From 20-14-all-45-10 sp964435965 (lineage in GTDB: Bacteria > Chloroflexota > Dehalococcoidia > GIF9 > AB-539-J10), in NCBI GenBank assembly GCA_964435965.1, contig CAYTBB010000003.1:1-58410 (forward strand): a stretch of DNA of 58,410 bases, in the 5' to 3' direction. A program made the translations under genes and the position numbers. Below are positions 1-9,037 of this stretch, piece after piece. Position 1 is the stretch's first letter. Each line of letters opens with the position of its first letter. The notes under the pieces were generated by a model. The model was not told the origin of the DNA, made no database searches, and worked only from the letters and a program-made list of their open reading frames with translations.

Positions 1-99
1 TCACTTGGCTATCTTGCCCCTGTGGAGTATATTGAAAGGGAACTTGCTAAGATCCGTAGTCCAGTGTTACCTATGTGGTCAGCCAGCACAAAGACTTGA
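1..99 (+). mobile_element. IS481-like transposase, C-terminal fragment
   Basis: The first 32 codons are open from the window edge and end at TGA 97-99. They encode a tail with the segments GYLAPVEYIERELAKI and SPVLPMWSAS, which I recognise as the C-terminus of rve/DDE integrase-core transposases of the IS481-like group common in Dehalococcoidia. The rest of the gene lies outside the window. Orientation matches the N-terminal transposase fragment at the right edge (58203 onward), so both edges may be copies of one element. The IS end and its inverted repeat cannot be placed by eye. Confidence 0.6.
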
Positions 100-124
100 C
101 AAAAAATTTTATTAATGTTAGATT
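96..124 (+). promoter_or_regulatory. Candidate sigma-70 promoter reading toward rpoB
   Basis: A perfect -35 hexamer TTGACA (96-101) is followed by a 17-nt spacer and TAGATT (119-124, four of six matches to TATAAT). The -35 overlaps the stop codon of the transposase fragment, so if the call is right the promoter is carried by the IS end and points outward into rpoB. The 5' leader to the rpoB ATG would be about 140 nt. Confidence 0.45.
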
Positions 125-269
125 GTGAGTTTGCATTATGTTTATTGCCCTTCCCATCCTTCTTGTTAGCTTTAAATTTTCCTCTAGTGAACATCTTACA
201 GTTTAAATGTCTTAGAAAGATTGGGTTTCACTTTTGTTTTGAGAAGGAAAGGTTACGGCTGTTTCGTTG

Positions 270-3200
270 ATGTCTAAGCACATGTTGGTGAAATCTTTTG
301 CTAAGTTGCCTGAGGTTGTAGAGGTACCTGACCTAATTCGAGTTCAACTTGATTCTTTTCATTGGTTTCAGGAAGAAGGTCTCAAGAAGCTATTTGAGGA
401 GATTTCGCCTATCCAGGATTATACTGGTACTAGGGTAGAGCTATATTTTTCCGATTATGAGTTTCGTGAGCCTGAGCATTCCATTGAAGAGTGCCTTGAG
501 CGAGGTATGACTTATTCCTCGCCTCTCCATGTTTTAGTTCGTTTAGTGGCTAAAGGGACAGGTGAGATTAAGCAACAGGAGTTATTTTTTGGCGATTTTC
601 CTTTGATGACAGACAAAGGCACTTTTATTATTTCTGGAGCGGAGCGGGTAGTAGTCAGCCAGTTGACCCGCTTTCCAGGCGTTTACTTTATTTTAGAGAA
701 GGATACTGTGGGGAAACAAGAGTTATGCTTTGCTAAGCTGGTTGCTGAGCGAGGGGCATGGCTAGATTTTGATACTTCCAGTCGTGATGTGCTTTCAGTT
801 AAAGTGAATGGGAAACGGAAAATACCTGTTACCACTTTGTTACGCGCTATAGGCTTTGGTAGCGATGATGCTTTATTAGCTCTTTTCCAAGACGTAGATG
901 ATGCTCCTGACCATTCTTTTATTCGGTCCACAATAGAGCGAGACCCTTTGATTAGGAGCAAAGCTGAAGCTTTAGTTGATGTTTATCGCAAATTATCCTC
1001 TGGTGAGCCTCCTAGCCTCGATAGTGCCCAAACATTGCTGAAGAATTTTCTATTCAATCCTCGGCGTTATAGCTTAGGCGAGGTTGGCCGCTACAAGCTT
1101 AATAAGAAGTTAGGGGTTAACGTCCCTAAGGATTATACTGGCTTAAAACCTGAGGATATAGTGCAGATAGTACGCCACATTATTTTGATTAATAATGGCA
1201 AAGAGACTCCTGATGATATTGACCACTTAGGCAATCGGCGAGCACATACTGTAGGTTTTCTGATACAAAAGCAATTTCGGATTGGGTTATTCCATTTAGA
1301 GAGAGCTATTAGAGAGCGGATGAGCATCCTTGGTCCTGAAGCAACTCCTTCTGCTTTGATCAATATTCGTCCTATAGTAGCTAGTATGAGGGATTTTTTT
1401 GGTCGGTCTCAATTATCACAGTTTATGGATCAAACTAATCCGTTAGCCGAACTGACTCATAAGCGTCGCCTATCTGCTACGGGTCCTGGTGGTCTCTCTA
1501 GGCGGCGGGCTGGCTTTGAAGTTCGTGATGTGCATCATTCCCATTACGGAAGAATTTGCCCCATAGAGACGCCTGAGGGTCCTAATATTGGTTTAATCGG
1601 CTCTCTAGCTACTTATGCTTCAATAAATAAATATGGTTTTGTGGAAACTCCATACCGCAGAGTTATCCATGAAGTTCCTAATGCTGTATCAGAGTTATTA
1701 GGGAGGACGATCCGAGAGGATATAGTGGATCATGAAGGCAGTCTTACAGCTAAGAACGGTACATTAGTTACAGAAGAGGTGGCGCAAAAGTTAGCTTCGC
1801 TTCCCGCGCAAACCATCAAGGTAGTCCCTTTCGTTTCTAGCCAGGTTGCTTATCTAACCGCTGATGAGGAAGACCAATATGCCATTGCTCAAGCTAAGGT
1901 TCCGCTAAATGAGAGGAATGAGTTTACTGAGGAGAAAATTGAGGTTAAGAAGGGAAGTAAGTATTTTAAGGAATCAGCAGACAAAATAGATTTCATGGAT
2001 GTTTCCCCGAAGCAGATATTCAGTATAGCTGCCTCGCTTATTCCATTTCTGGAGCATGATGATGCTAATCGCGCTTTAATGGGCTCGAATATGCAACGCC
2101 AGGCAGTACCGCTGCTACATCCTCGGGCTCCTTTAGTGGCCACGGGGATGGAGAGGGAAGTAGCTAAATACAGTGGCCAAGTGATATTTGCTCCCGAAGA
2201 TGGTGTAGTGACTTCCGCAACCAGCTCGCAAATTGTAATCGAGGATGAGAGGGGCAAAGATCATGTTTGTGGGCTAACTAAGTTCGTCAGAACTAACCAA
2301 GGAACATGCATTAACCAATATCCCGTAGTAAACAAAGGAGATAGGGTTAGAAAGGGTCAAGTCTTAGTAAACAGTACCGCAATCGATGATGGAGGACTTG
2401 CCTTGGGGCAGAATGTTATCTGTGCCTTTATGAGCTGGCGAGGATATAATTTCGAAGACGCCATTATCATCAGTGAAAGGCTGGTTAAAGACGATACCTA
2501 TACCTCTCTCCACATTGAGAAGTATCAAATAGAGGCGCGAGATACAAAGCTTGGACCGGAGGAAATCACCAGGGATATACCCAATGTAAGTGAGGAAAGC
2601 CTGAGTGATCTTGATGAGCAGGGCATTATCCGTATTGGTGCTGAGGTAAGCGCTGGCGATATCTTGGTAGGGAAGATTACCCCCAAAGGTGAGACTGAGC
2701 TTTCAGCGGAGGAGAAATTACTACGAGCTATTTTTGGGGAGAAGGTGCGTGAGGTGAAGGATAACTCTCTCAAGGTATCGCCTGGAGGGTGGGGGAGAGT
2801 GATTGATACAAGAGTCTTCTCCCGTGATAAGCATGATGAATTGCCGGCGGGAGTTAATAAGATTGTGCGAGTGTGGGTTGCCCAAAAACGCAAGATCTCA
2901 GTCGGTGATAAAGTATCAGGCAGGCATGGCAATAAAGGGGTTATCTCAATCATAGTGCCTGAGGAAGACATGCCATTTCTGCCTGATGGCACACCGGTGG
3001 ATATTATTCTTAATCCGCTGGGCGTTCCATCCCGTATGAATATTGGACAAGTCTTAGAGGCTCATTTGGGTTGGGCAGCCCATGTATTGGGTTTTAGAGC
3101 ACTTAATCCAGTTTTTGATGGAGCCGATGCCGTAGCTATTGAGGATGCTTTAGCTAGGGCCTGGATAGCTTGGGAAGCCGGCGCTGTCAGCCTTAACTCA

Positions 3201-3893
3201 GAAAAATCAATAGCAGCTAATCAGGAGAAGATCAAGACATGGCTAGCCCAGCATGGTTTTACTGCTGAGGAAATAATGGATGAAAAATATCGAGGAAGGG
3301 CTAAAAGAGCTTCCCTTTGTTTGTGGCTTGAGGGATTGGGCATGAATGTGCGAGATCTAGGTGACGAGGATTTGGAGCAGATGACAAAAAGATTTTATGA
3401 AGTGCGAAGGCTTTATCCCCCTATCTTTGGCAAAATGGAGCTTCGCGATGGAAGGACTGGCGAGTCCTTTGACCAACCAATAACCGTGGGCGATGTCTAC
3501 ATGATGAAGTTGCTACACCTTGTGGAAGATAAAGCGCATGCTCGCTCTACCGGTCCATATTCACTCATCACACAGCAGCCTTTGGGTGGGAAAGCTCAGT
3601 TTGGTGGTCAGCGTTTTGGTGAGATGGAGGTATGGGCGTTGGAAGGCTATGGTGCCGCACATATGCTTCAAGAAATGCTTACTGTAAAGTCGGATGATGT
3701 GATGGGTCGAGCCAAAACCTACGAGGCTATTATTAAAGGTGAAGACATCTATCAACTTGGTATCCCGGAGTCGTGTAAAGTTTTGTTTATGGAACTACGT
3801 AGCTTGGGTTTTGCTGTTGAGCTACTCAATGAGGATGAGGAGAAAATAAATCTCTTCGCCGAGGTAAAGCCAAGATTTAAAGCTAGGTTATGA
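270..3893 (+). CDS. rpoB: DNA-directed RNA polymerase subunit beta
   Basis: Beta subunit of RNA polymerase, forming half of the active-site cleft. The 1207-residue protein carries the full set of family blocks. These include GRICPIETPEGPNIG near residue 427, the DEDQYAIAQA region, SWRGYNFEDAI, GDKVSGRHGNKG and the C-terminal GGKAQFGGQRFGEMEVWALE that contacts beta-prime. Length resembles the short (Bacillus-like) form without the large E. coli insertions. ATG 270 is chosen; TTG 267 directly before it and ATG 282 are alternatives, and a purine-rich AAGGAAAGG lies at 244-252. rpoC follows after 64 nt containing a palindromic repeat. Transcription may come from the promoter at 96-124. Confidence 0.98.
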   Translation: MSKHMLVKSFAKLPEVVEVPDLIRVQLDSFHWFQEEGLKKLFEEISPIQDYTGTRVELYFSDYEFREPEHSIEECLERGMTYSSPLHVLVRLVAKGTGEIKQQELFFGDFPLMTDKGTFIISGAERVVVSQLTRFPGVYFILEKDTVGKQELCFAKLVAERGAWLDFDTSSRDVLSVKVNGKRKIPVTTLLRAIGFGSDDALLALFQDVDDAPDHSFIRSTIERDPLIRSKAEALVDVYRKLSSGEPPSLDSAQTLLKNFLFNPRRYSLGEVGRYKLNKKLGVNVPKDYTGLKPEDIVQIVRHIILINNGKETPDDIDHLGNRRAHTVGFLIQKQFRIGLFHLERAIRERMSILGPEATPSALINIRPIVASMRDFFGRSQLSQFMDQTNPLAELTHKRRLSATGPGGLSRRRAGFEVRDVHHSHYGRICPIETPEGPNIGLIGSLATYASINKYGFVETPYRRVIHEVPNAVSELLGRTIREDIVDHEGSLTAKNGTLVTEEVAQKLASLPAQTIKVVPFVSSQVAYLTADEEDQYAIAQAKVPLNERNEFTEEKIEVKKGSKYFKESADKIDFMDVSPKQIFSIAASLIPFLEHDDANRALMGSNMQRQAVPLLHPRAPLVATGMEREVAKYSGQVIFAPEDGVVTSATSSQIVIEDERGKDHVCGLTKFVRTNQGTCINQYPVVNKGDRVRKGQVLVNSTAIDDGGLALGQNVICAFMSWRGYNFEDAIIISERLVKDDTYTSLHIEKYQIEARDTKLGPEEITRDIPNVSEESLSDLDEQGIIRIGAEVSAGDILVGKITPKGETELSAEEKLLRAIFGEKVREVKDNSLKVSPGGWGRVIDTRVFSRDKHDELPAGVNKIVRVWVAQKRKISVGDKVSGRHGNKGVISIIVPEEDMPFLPDGTPVDIILNPLGVPSRMNIGQVLEAHLGWAAHVLGFRALNPVFDGADAVAIEDALARAWIAWEAGAVSLNSEKSIAANQEKIKTWLAQHGFTAEEIMDEKYRGRAKRASLCLWLEGLGMNVRDLGDEDLEQMTKRFYEVRRLYPPIFGKMELRDGRTGESFDQPITVGDVYMMKLLHLVEDKAHARSTGPYSLITQQPLGGKAQFGGQRFGEMEVWALEGYGAAHMLQEMLTVKSDDVMGRAKTYEAIIKGEDIYQLGIPESCKVLFMELRSLGFAVELLNEDEEKINLFAEVKPRFKARL

Positions 3894-3903
3894 GTATAGA
3901 GGT

Positions 3904-3945
3904 GACCCTCGCTACTCAATCCTTTATCTGGCGAGGGACGTGAGG
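3904..3945. repeat. Palindromic repeat family A, copy 1 (intergenic rpoB-rpoC)
   Basis: Arms CCCTCGC (3906-3912) and GCGAGGG (3931-3937) form a perfect 7-bp stem around an 18-nt loop ending CTTTATCTG, and the right arm continues ACGTGAGG. The same core, CTTATCTG followed by GCGAGGGACGTG, recurs at 7811-7845 inside rpoC and 7935-7975 inside ruvB. It lies between the rpoB stop and the rpoC start, so it will be in the rpoBC mRNA. Confidence 0.8.
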
Positions 3946-3957
3946 TGATAAACAAAG

Positions 3958-6900
3958 ATGGTTCAATTTGACGAGCTGAGTGGTATAGGAATAAGTCTTG
4001 CCTCACCGGATCAAATCAGGAGTTGGTCTCATGGTGAGGTGACTAAAGCGGAGACGATAAATTATCGTACTTTGAAGCCGGAAAGAGACGGTCTCTTTTG
4101 TGAGAGGATCTTTGGTCCTACCAAGGACTTCGAGTGTCATTGTGGCAAATACAAAAAAGTAAGATACAAAGGCGTTATTTGCGATAAATGTGGAGTTGAG
4201 GTAGCTCATTCCAGCGTACGCAGGGAGCGTATGGGGCATATCGAGTTAGCTGCTCCAGTGGCTCATATTTGGTTTGTCAAATTGGTGCCTAGTCGGCTTG
4301 GCCTTCTTCTCAATCTCTCTCCGCGAAACTTAGAATCGGTCATCTATTTTGCCCGATATATCATTACCTCAGTCAATGAGGAAGCTCGCCAAGAGAAGTT
4401 TCATCAGCTTGAGGAAGAAACGTCTCGAAGGATTGCTGAAGAGGAGGAGCGTGTAAACAGGGAAGTTGAAGAATTGCAGGTTAAAGCTGAAGTGGATGAG
4501 GAGACTATAGTGAAGGAAGTGAATCAGCTCCGTGCTAAATTTGCAGAGCGGAAAACGAGACTTGAAGCGGAACTGAAGGTAAAAAAGGGAGAGATAGAAA
4601 ATCTTAAGCCATTAAAGTTGCTTAGTGAGGAGGGATACCAAGAGCTTAAGGATAAATATGGTGATATTTTTGAAGCTGGTATGGGTGCTGAAGCTATTCT
4701 AGGGATTCTGAAGAAAATTGATATAGAGAAATTACACCAGGAACTCCTTGAAGAAATGCGCACCGCCTCTGGGCAGTACCATAAGAAGATTAGCAAAAGG
4801 TTACAATTAGTCAAAGCCTTCAGGCTTAGTGGAAACAAACCTGAATGGGTGATTTTAACTGTGCTTCCAGTACTACCACCGGCACTACGTCCTGTAGTCC
4901 AGCTAGATGGCGGTCGTTTCGTTATTAGTGACCTTAATGACCTTTATCGGCGTGTCATTAACCGTAATAATCGTCTCCGTCGTCTTATAGGGTTAGGAGC
5001 CCCCGAGGTCATTATTCATAATGAAAAACGTATGCTGCAGGAAGCTGTTGATGCCCTCATTGATAATGGACGAAGAGGGCGTGCAGTTACCACTGGTAAT
5101 AATCATGTTTTGAAATCCCTCTCAGCTATGTTGAAGGGGAAGCAGGGGCGGTTTCGGCAAAATCTCTTGGGCAAGCGAGTAGACTACAGTGGTCGGTCGG
5201 TCATTGTTGTTTGTCCCGATCTTAAGCTTCATCAATGTGGTTTGCCACGGCATATAGCCTTAGAGTTATTCAAACCTTTCGTTATGCATAAGCTTATGGA
5301 GAAGGGTTATGCTAACAATGTCAAGATTGCTCGGCGCCAAGTGGAGAGAGCCAGTCCTGAGGTTTGGGATTTACTTAGCGAAGTGGTTAAAGAACGCCCA
5401 GTATTGCTTAATCGTGCCCCTACATTACATCGGTTGAGCATTCAAGCCTTTGAGCCTGTCTTAATTGATGGGAATGCCTTTCAACTTCATCCCTTGGTTT
5501 GTGCTGCCTTTAATGCTGATTTTGATGGTGATCAGATGGCGGTTCATGTACCCTTATCCAAGATGGCAGTGAGGGAAGCAAGAGAGCAGATGCTCAGCCC
5601 CTACAATATGTTGCTACCAAGTTGTGGTGAGCCGGTAACAGTGCCCAGCCTTGATATGGTGTTTGGTTGCTATTATCTTACTGTCATTAAGACCGGGGCT
5701 AGAGGAGAAGGGAAAATCTTCAGCAATTTCGATGAGGCCAAACTAGCTTACGAATTGGGCATAATTGATCTTTGTGCCGAGATCGAGGTGCAAGGTGGTG
5801 ATAAGCAAGGAGAGCGGATAAAGACTACAGTGGGACGGATTTTATTCAACGATGCTTTGCCCCCGCAGCTTCGTTTTTACAATGAAGCAGCAGATAAAGC
5901 TGCCTTGAGGACTCTGGTATCTGATTGCATTCGTTTATTAGGCAATGAAACTACTGCTGCTGTCCTTGACAAGCTTAAGCAATTAGGCTTCTCCTATGCC
6001 ACGAAGTCAGGGATTTCTATTGCCATGAACGATATAATAGAGCCCCCGGGAAAAGCTAAGCTTCTTAAGGAGGCTGATGAGCTAGTTAGGATGGCTGAAG
6101 ATCAATTTAACCATGGCTTTATTACTGAGGACGAACGTTATGAGAGTGTAGTTCAAGTATGGATGGAGACCACAGATAAAGTTACTGAGGATGTATCTCA
6201 ATCCTTAGACCGCTATGGTGGAATCTACATGATGGCTACATCGGGAGCAAAGGGTAATATCTCCCAGATTAGGCAGGTGGCAGGGATGCGCGGATTGATG
6301 ACTGATCCGTCAGGCAAGATAATAGACTTTCCTATTAGGTCAAGCTTCCGAGATGGGCTGTCCCCTATGGAATATTTTATTTCTACCCATGGTGCTCGCA
6401 AAGGATTGGCTGATACCGCCTTGAGGACGTCAGATAGCGGTTATCTTACTCGGCGTCTCATAGATGTGGCCCAAAATGTCATTGTAGCTGAGAGGGATTG
6501 TGGCACCACTGAAGGAGTTTGGATATCAGGGGAGGATAGGGAAGGCTCTTTGCCTTCGTTGGGTGAACGGATTATTGGCTATCTAGCAGCAAGTCAAATT
6601 GTCGACCCAGCTACGGGCAAGGTTATTGTTGATCGCGATGAAGAAATCGATGAGGAAAGGGTGAAACGAATTATCAAGGCTGGCATCAATCAAGTATATG
6701 TGAGGTCACCCCTTAGCTGTCACTCTCGATTTGGAATTTGTCAGTGCTGCTATGGTAGGGATCTATCTAGAGGACGGTTAGTAAATCTTGGTACTGCCGT
6801 AGGCATTATTGCCGCTCAAAGCATTGGCGAACCGGGCACTCAGCTTACCTTGCGTACTTTCCATACAGGTGGTGTAGTTGGTACTGATATCACCAGTGGG

Positions 6901-7902
6901 CTGCCTCGGGTAGAGGAACTTTTTGAAGCTAGAATACCGAAGGGTAGTGCCATTATTTCTGAAATTGACGGCACTGTTGAGGTAATTGATACAGATGAGG
7001 GAAACAAGGTCAGGATTACTAGCTCTGAATTTTGTTTTGATGAATATGAATTGCCATTAGGGGTGGAGGTGGTTGTGAGTAACAGGCAATTAGTTGATGT
7101 TGGCACTATCCTGCTTCACCCTGTCCCTCTTTCAGAGGAGTCTGAGGAAAGGGATACGCAGTTGCCGGCAATAGCTGAACAACGACCTATAGTGGCTAGA
7201 GTTGCTGGTGAAGTCGTTATTGAAGATGGCCTTTTTTACATCAAATATGAGGAAAGGGAGGAAAGAGAATACATTGTTCCACATGACACAAGGCTACTTG
7301 TTAAAACAGGGAGCAAGGTTAAAGCCGGTGAACAACTTACTGAAGGGGTCATTGACCCACATGATATCTTACAAATTATGGGGAAAGAAGCAGTACAGAG
7401 GCATTTAATCGATGAAATACAAAAAGTATATCGCTCTCAAGGGGTGAACATACATGATAAGCATATTGCTATCATCGCTTCTGAGATGTTGAGAAAAGTG
7501 GGAATTATTTCCTCGGGTGATACAGAGTTCCTGTCGGGCGAATTAATTGACCGCTTTGATTATGAAGAGGTAAATGCCAGGGTACTAGCTGAGGGGGGTG
7601 AGCCAGCAACGGCACAAGCTGTTCTTTTGGGAATAACTAGAACTGGCTTAAGCCAGGATAGCTGGTTAGCTGCTGCTTCTTTCCAAGAGACTGGGCGAGT
7701 GCTTACTGATGCAGCGACCAAAGGCAAGGTAGATAAACTTCGTGGACTTAAGGAAAATGTTATTCTTGGCAAGCTCATTTCAGCTCGAGTTCTGGATGAG
7801 AGTGAAGGAAGTCCCTCCTATCCCTTATCTGGTGAGGGACATGAGAAAACTAAGACGACAAGCTTGCAGATAGATACCCAGATTACCCCCCAACAACAAT
7901 AA
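3958..7902 (+). CDS. rpoC: DNA-directed RNA polymerase subunit beta-prime
   Basis: Catalytic subunit of RNA polymerase. The metal-binding NADFDGDQM loop is at residues 519-527, with the three Mg-binding aspartates 521, 523 and 525. The N-terminal zinc site is C60, C62, C75 and C78. The second zinc site is around residues 920-935 (SCHSRFGICQCCYGR). A charged coiled-coil-like stretch covers roughly residues 145-215. The 1314-residue protein normally would end soon after the NVILGKLI motif. Here it continues for about 40 more residues, and the first part of that tail (SPSYPLSGEGHE) is encoded by palindromic repeat copy 2. The start codon ATG 3958 follows a repeat-bearing 64-nt gap after rpoB, and ruvB begins 12 nt after the stop. 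Confidence 0.98.
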   Translation: MVQFDELSGIGISLASPDQIRSWSHGEVTKAETINYRTLKPERDGLFCERIFGPTKDFECHCGKYKKVRYKGVICDKCGVEVAHSSVRRERMGHIELAAPVAHIWFVKLVPSRLGLLLNLSPRNLESVIYFARYIITSVNEEARQEKFHQLEEETSRRIAEEEERVNREVEELQVKAEVDEETIVKEVNQLRAKFAERKTRLEAELKVKKGEIENLKPLKLLSEEGYQELKDKYGDIFEAGMGAEAILGILKKIDIEKLHQELLEEMRTASGQYHKKISKRLQLVKAFRLSGNKPEWVILTVLPVLPPALRPVVQLDGGRFVISDLNDLYRRVINRNNRLRRLIGLGAPEVIIHNEKRMLQEAVDALIDNGRRGRAVTTGNNHVLKSLSAMLKGKQGRFRQNLLGKRVDYSGRSVIVVCPDLKLHQCGLPRHIALELFKPFVMHKLMEKGYANNVKIARRQVERASPEVWDLLSEVVKERPVLLNRAPTLHRLSIQAFEPVLIDGNAFQLHPLVCAAFNADFDGDQMAVHVPLSKMAVREAREQMLSPYNMLLPSCGEPVTVPSLDMVFGCYYLTVIKTGARGEGKIFSNFDEAKLAYELGIIDLCAEIEVQGGDKQGERIKTTVGRILFNDALPPQLRFYNEAADKAALRTLVSDCIRLLGNETTAAVLDKLKQLGFSYATKSGISIAMNDIIEPPGKAKLLKEADELVRMAEDQFNHGFITEDERYESVVQVWMETTDKVTEDVSQSLDRYGGIYMMATSGAKGNISQIRQVAGMRGLMTDPSGKIIDFPIRSSFRDGLSPMEYFISTHGARKGLADTALRTSDSGYLTRRLIDVAQNVIVAERDCGTTEGVWISGEDREGSLPSLGERIIGYLAASQIVDPATGKVIVDRDEEIDEERVKRIIKAGINQVYVRSPLSCHSRFGICQCCYGRDLSRGRLVNLGTAVGIIAAQSIGEPGTQLTLRTFHTGGVVGTDITSGLPRVEELFEARIPKGSAIISEIDGTVEVIDTDEGNKVRITSSEFCFDEYELPLGVEVVVSNRQLVDVGTILLHPVPLSEESEERDTQLPAIAEQRPIVARVAGEVVIEDGLFYIKYEEREEREYIVPHDTRLLVKTGSKVKAGEQLTEGVIDPHDILQIMGKEAVQRHLIDEIQKVYRSQGVNIHDKHIAIIASEMLRKVGIISSGDTEFLSGELIDRFDYEEVNARVLAEGGEPATAQAVLLGITRTGLSQDSWLAAASFQETGRVLTDAATKGKVDKLRGLKENVILGKLISARVLDESEGSPSYPLSGEGHEKTKTTSLQIDTQITPQQQ
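7811..7845. repeat. Palindromic repeat family A, copy 2 (inside rpoC)
   Basis: Arms GTCCCTC (7811-7817) and GAGGGAC (7834-7840) form a perfect 7-bp stem; the loop ends CCCTTATCTG, as in the other copies. It is read in frame as SPSYPLSGEGHE in the C-terminal tail of RpoC, past the last conserved motif of the family. Confidence 0.8.
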
Positions 7903-7914
7903 AGGAAAGGCATT

Positions 7915-9009
7915 ATGTCAGATGTTCAAGGGATGTCCTCGTCACACCCCCTTTTATCTGACGAGGGACGTGTGGTTTCTGGCAAACCGGCTAGTGAGGA
8001 TATACCTATCGATTTAAACCTTCGCCCCAAGCGCCTCAGTGAATTTGTAGGTCAAGAAAAAGTTAAGGAGAACTTGAAAATAGCTATTGCCGCTGCTCAG
8101 AAAAGGCAAGAGTCTCTAGATCATACCCTCCTCTATGGGCCTCCTGGTTTAGGAAAGACTACCCTTGCCTACATCATTGCTGCTGAGATGGGGGTCAATA
8201 TTAAAGTTAGTTCAGGGCCGGCGATAGAACGCCCCGGAGATTTGGCCGCTATTCTAACTAACCTGTGCGAGGGCGATATTCTTTTCCTTGATGAGGTTCA
8301 TCGGCTTAGTCGCATCATAGAAGAGAAGCTCTATCCAGCAATGGAGGACTTCGTTTTTGATATCTTTCTGGGTAAAGGTCCAGCAGCTAGGAGTTTGCGC
8401 TTGAATTTGCCCCATTTCACCTTAATTGGAGCCACCACTCGCTTCGCCTTATTGAGTCCCCCGCTTCGCGACAGATTTGGAGCGATATATCACCTTGATT
8501 TCTATGATAAGTCAGCGATAGAGATGATTCTAAAGCGCTCTTCAGCCATTCTTAAGGTGCCAGTGGAGGGGGAGGGGCTTGTTCAAGTTGCTCGGCGTGC
8601 TAGAGGCACGCCACGGGTGGCTAATCGTCTCCTAAAGCGACTGCGGGATTATGCTCAGGTCATAGCGAACGGGGTGATTACTAGGGAAGTAGCTCTGGAG
8701 GGGCTTTCAAAACTCGAGATAGACTCTGTAGGCTTGGACGATGTGGATCGCAGGGTGCTCCATACAATAATTGATAAATTTGATGGTGGACCTGTAGGTC
8801 TAGATACCATCGCTGCCTCTATTAGTGAAGAGGCTGATACTATTATGGATGTTTACGAACCCTATCTTCTTCAATTAGGCTTTTTGGACCGTACACCCCG
8901 GGGTAGAGCAGCTACGAGGCTTGCTTACGAACACTTGGGTTTGCCTTATAGAAAGGTTTGTCAACCTCAAGTGGGTCTGTGGAACCACGAGCAAGCTCAG
9001 AATTTGTAG
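7915..9009 (+). CDS. ruvB: Holliday junction branch migration helicase RuvB
   Basis: Hexameric AAA+ motor that drives RuvA-bound Holliday junctions. The Walker A motif GPPGLGKTT is at residues 75-83, Walker B LFLDEVHRL near 121, sensor-1 GATTR near 171, and the C-terminal winged-helix domain ends GRAATRLAYEHLGL. The family normally begins just before the LRPKRLSEFVGQ block (residues 36-47). Here there is an N-terminal extension, and residues of the form SSSHPLLSDEGRV come from palindromic repeat copy 3, giving 364 residues rather than the usual 330-350. It starts 12 nt after rpoC with AGGAAAGG upstream, so it is probably co-transcribed with rpoBC. ruvA and ruvC are not in the window. Confidence 0.97.
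   Translation: MSDVQGMSSSHPLLSDEGRVVSGKPASEDIPIDLNLRPKRLSEFVGQEKVKENLKIAIAAAQKRQESLDHTLLYGPPGLGKTTLAYIIAAEMGVNIKVSSGPAIERPGDLAAILTNLCEGDILFLDEVHRLSRIIEEKLYPAMEDFVFDIFLGKGPAARSLRLNLPHFTLIGATTRFALLSPPLRDRFGAIYHLDFYDKSAIEMILKRSSAILKVPVEGEGLVQVARRARGTPRVANRLLKRLRDYAQVIANGVITREVALEGLSKLEIDSVGLDDVDRRVLHTIIDKFDGGPVGLDTIAASISEEADTIMDVYEPYLLQLGFLDRTPRGRAATRLAYEHLGLPYRKVCQPQVGLWNHEQAQNL
7935..7975. repeat. Palindromic repeat family A, copy 3 (inside ruvB)
   Basis: CCTCGT (7937-7942) pairs with ACGAGG (7961-7966). The loop ends CTTTTATCTG and the right side continues GACGTGTGG, closely matching copy 1. It is translated in the same frame as copy 2 (S-S-H-P-L-L-S-D-E-G-R against S-Y-P-L-S-G-E-G-H) and forms most of the nonconserved RuvB N-terminal extension. 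Confidence 0.8.
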
Positions 9010-9015
9010 CTATGA

Positions 9016-9032
9016 CCTGGCTTGCAGCCAGG
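9016..9032. terminator. Hairpin between convergent ruvB and the HAAS gene
   Basis: CCTGGCT (9016-9022) and AGCCAGG (9026-9032) form a perfect 7-bp stem with a 3-nt loop, 7 nt after the ruvB stop and 6 nt before the end of the converging gene. No T-run follows on either strand, so this is a terminator-like hairpin, not a canonical intrinsic terminator. Confidence 0.4.
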
Positions 9033-9037
9033 CTGGG

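Noticed and set aside
2525..2992. 155-codon open frame antisense to rpoB (and similar antisense frames in other large genes)
   Set aside because: Shadow of strongly conserved coding sequence on the other strand, with no ribosome site or protein-like composition.
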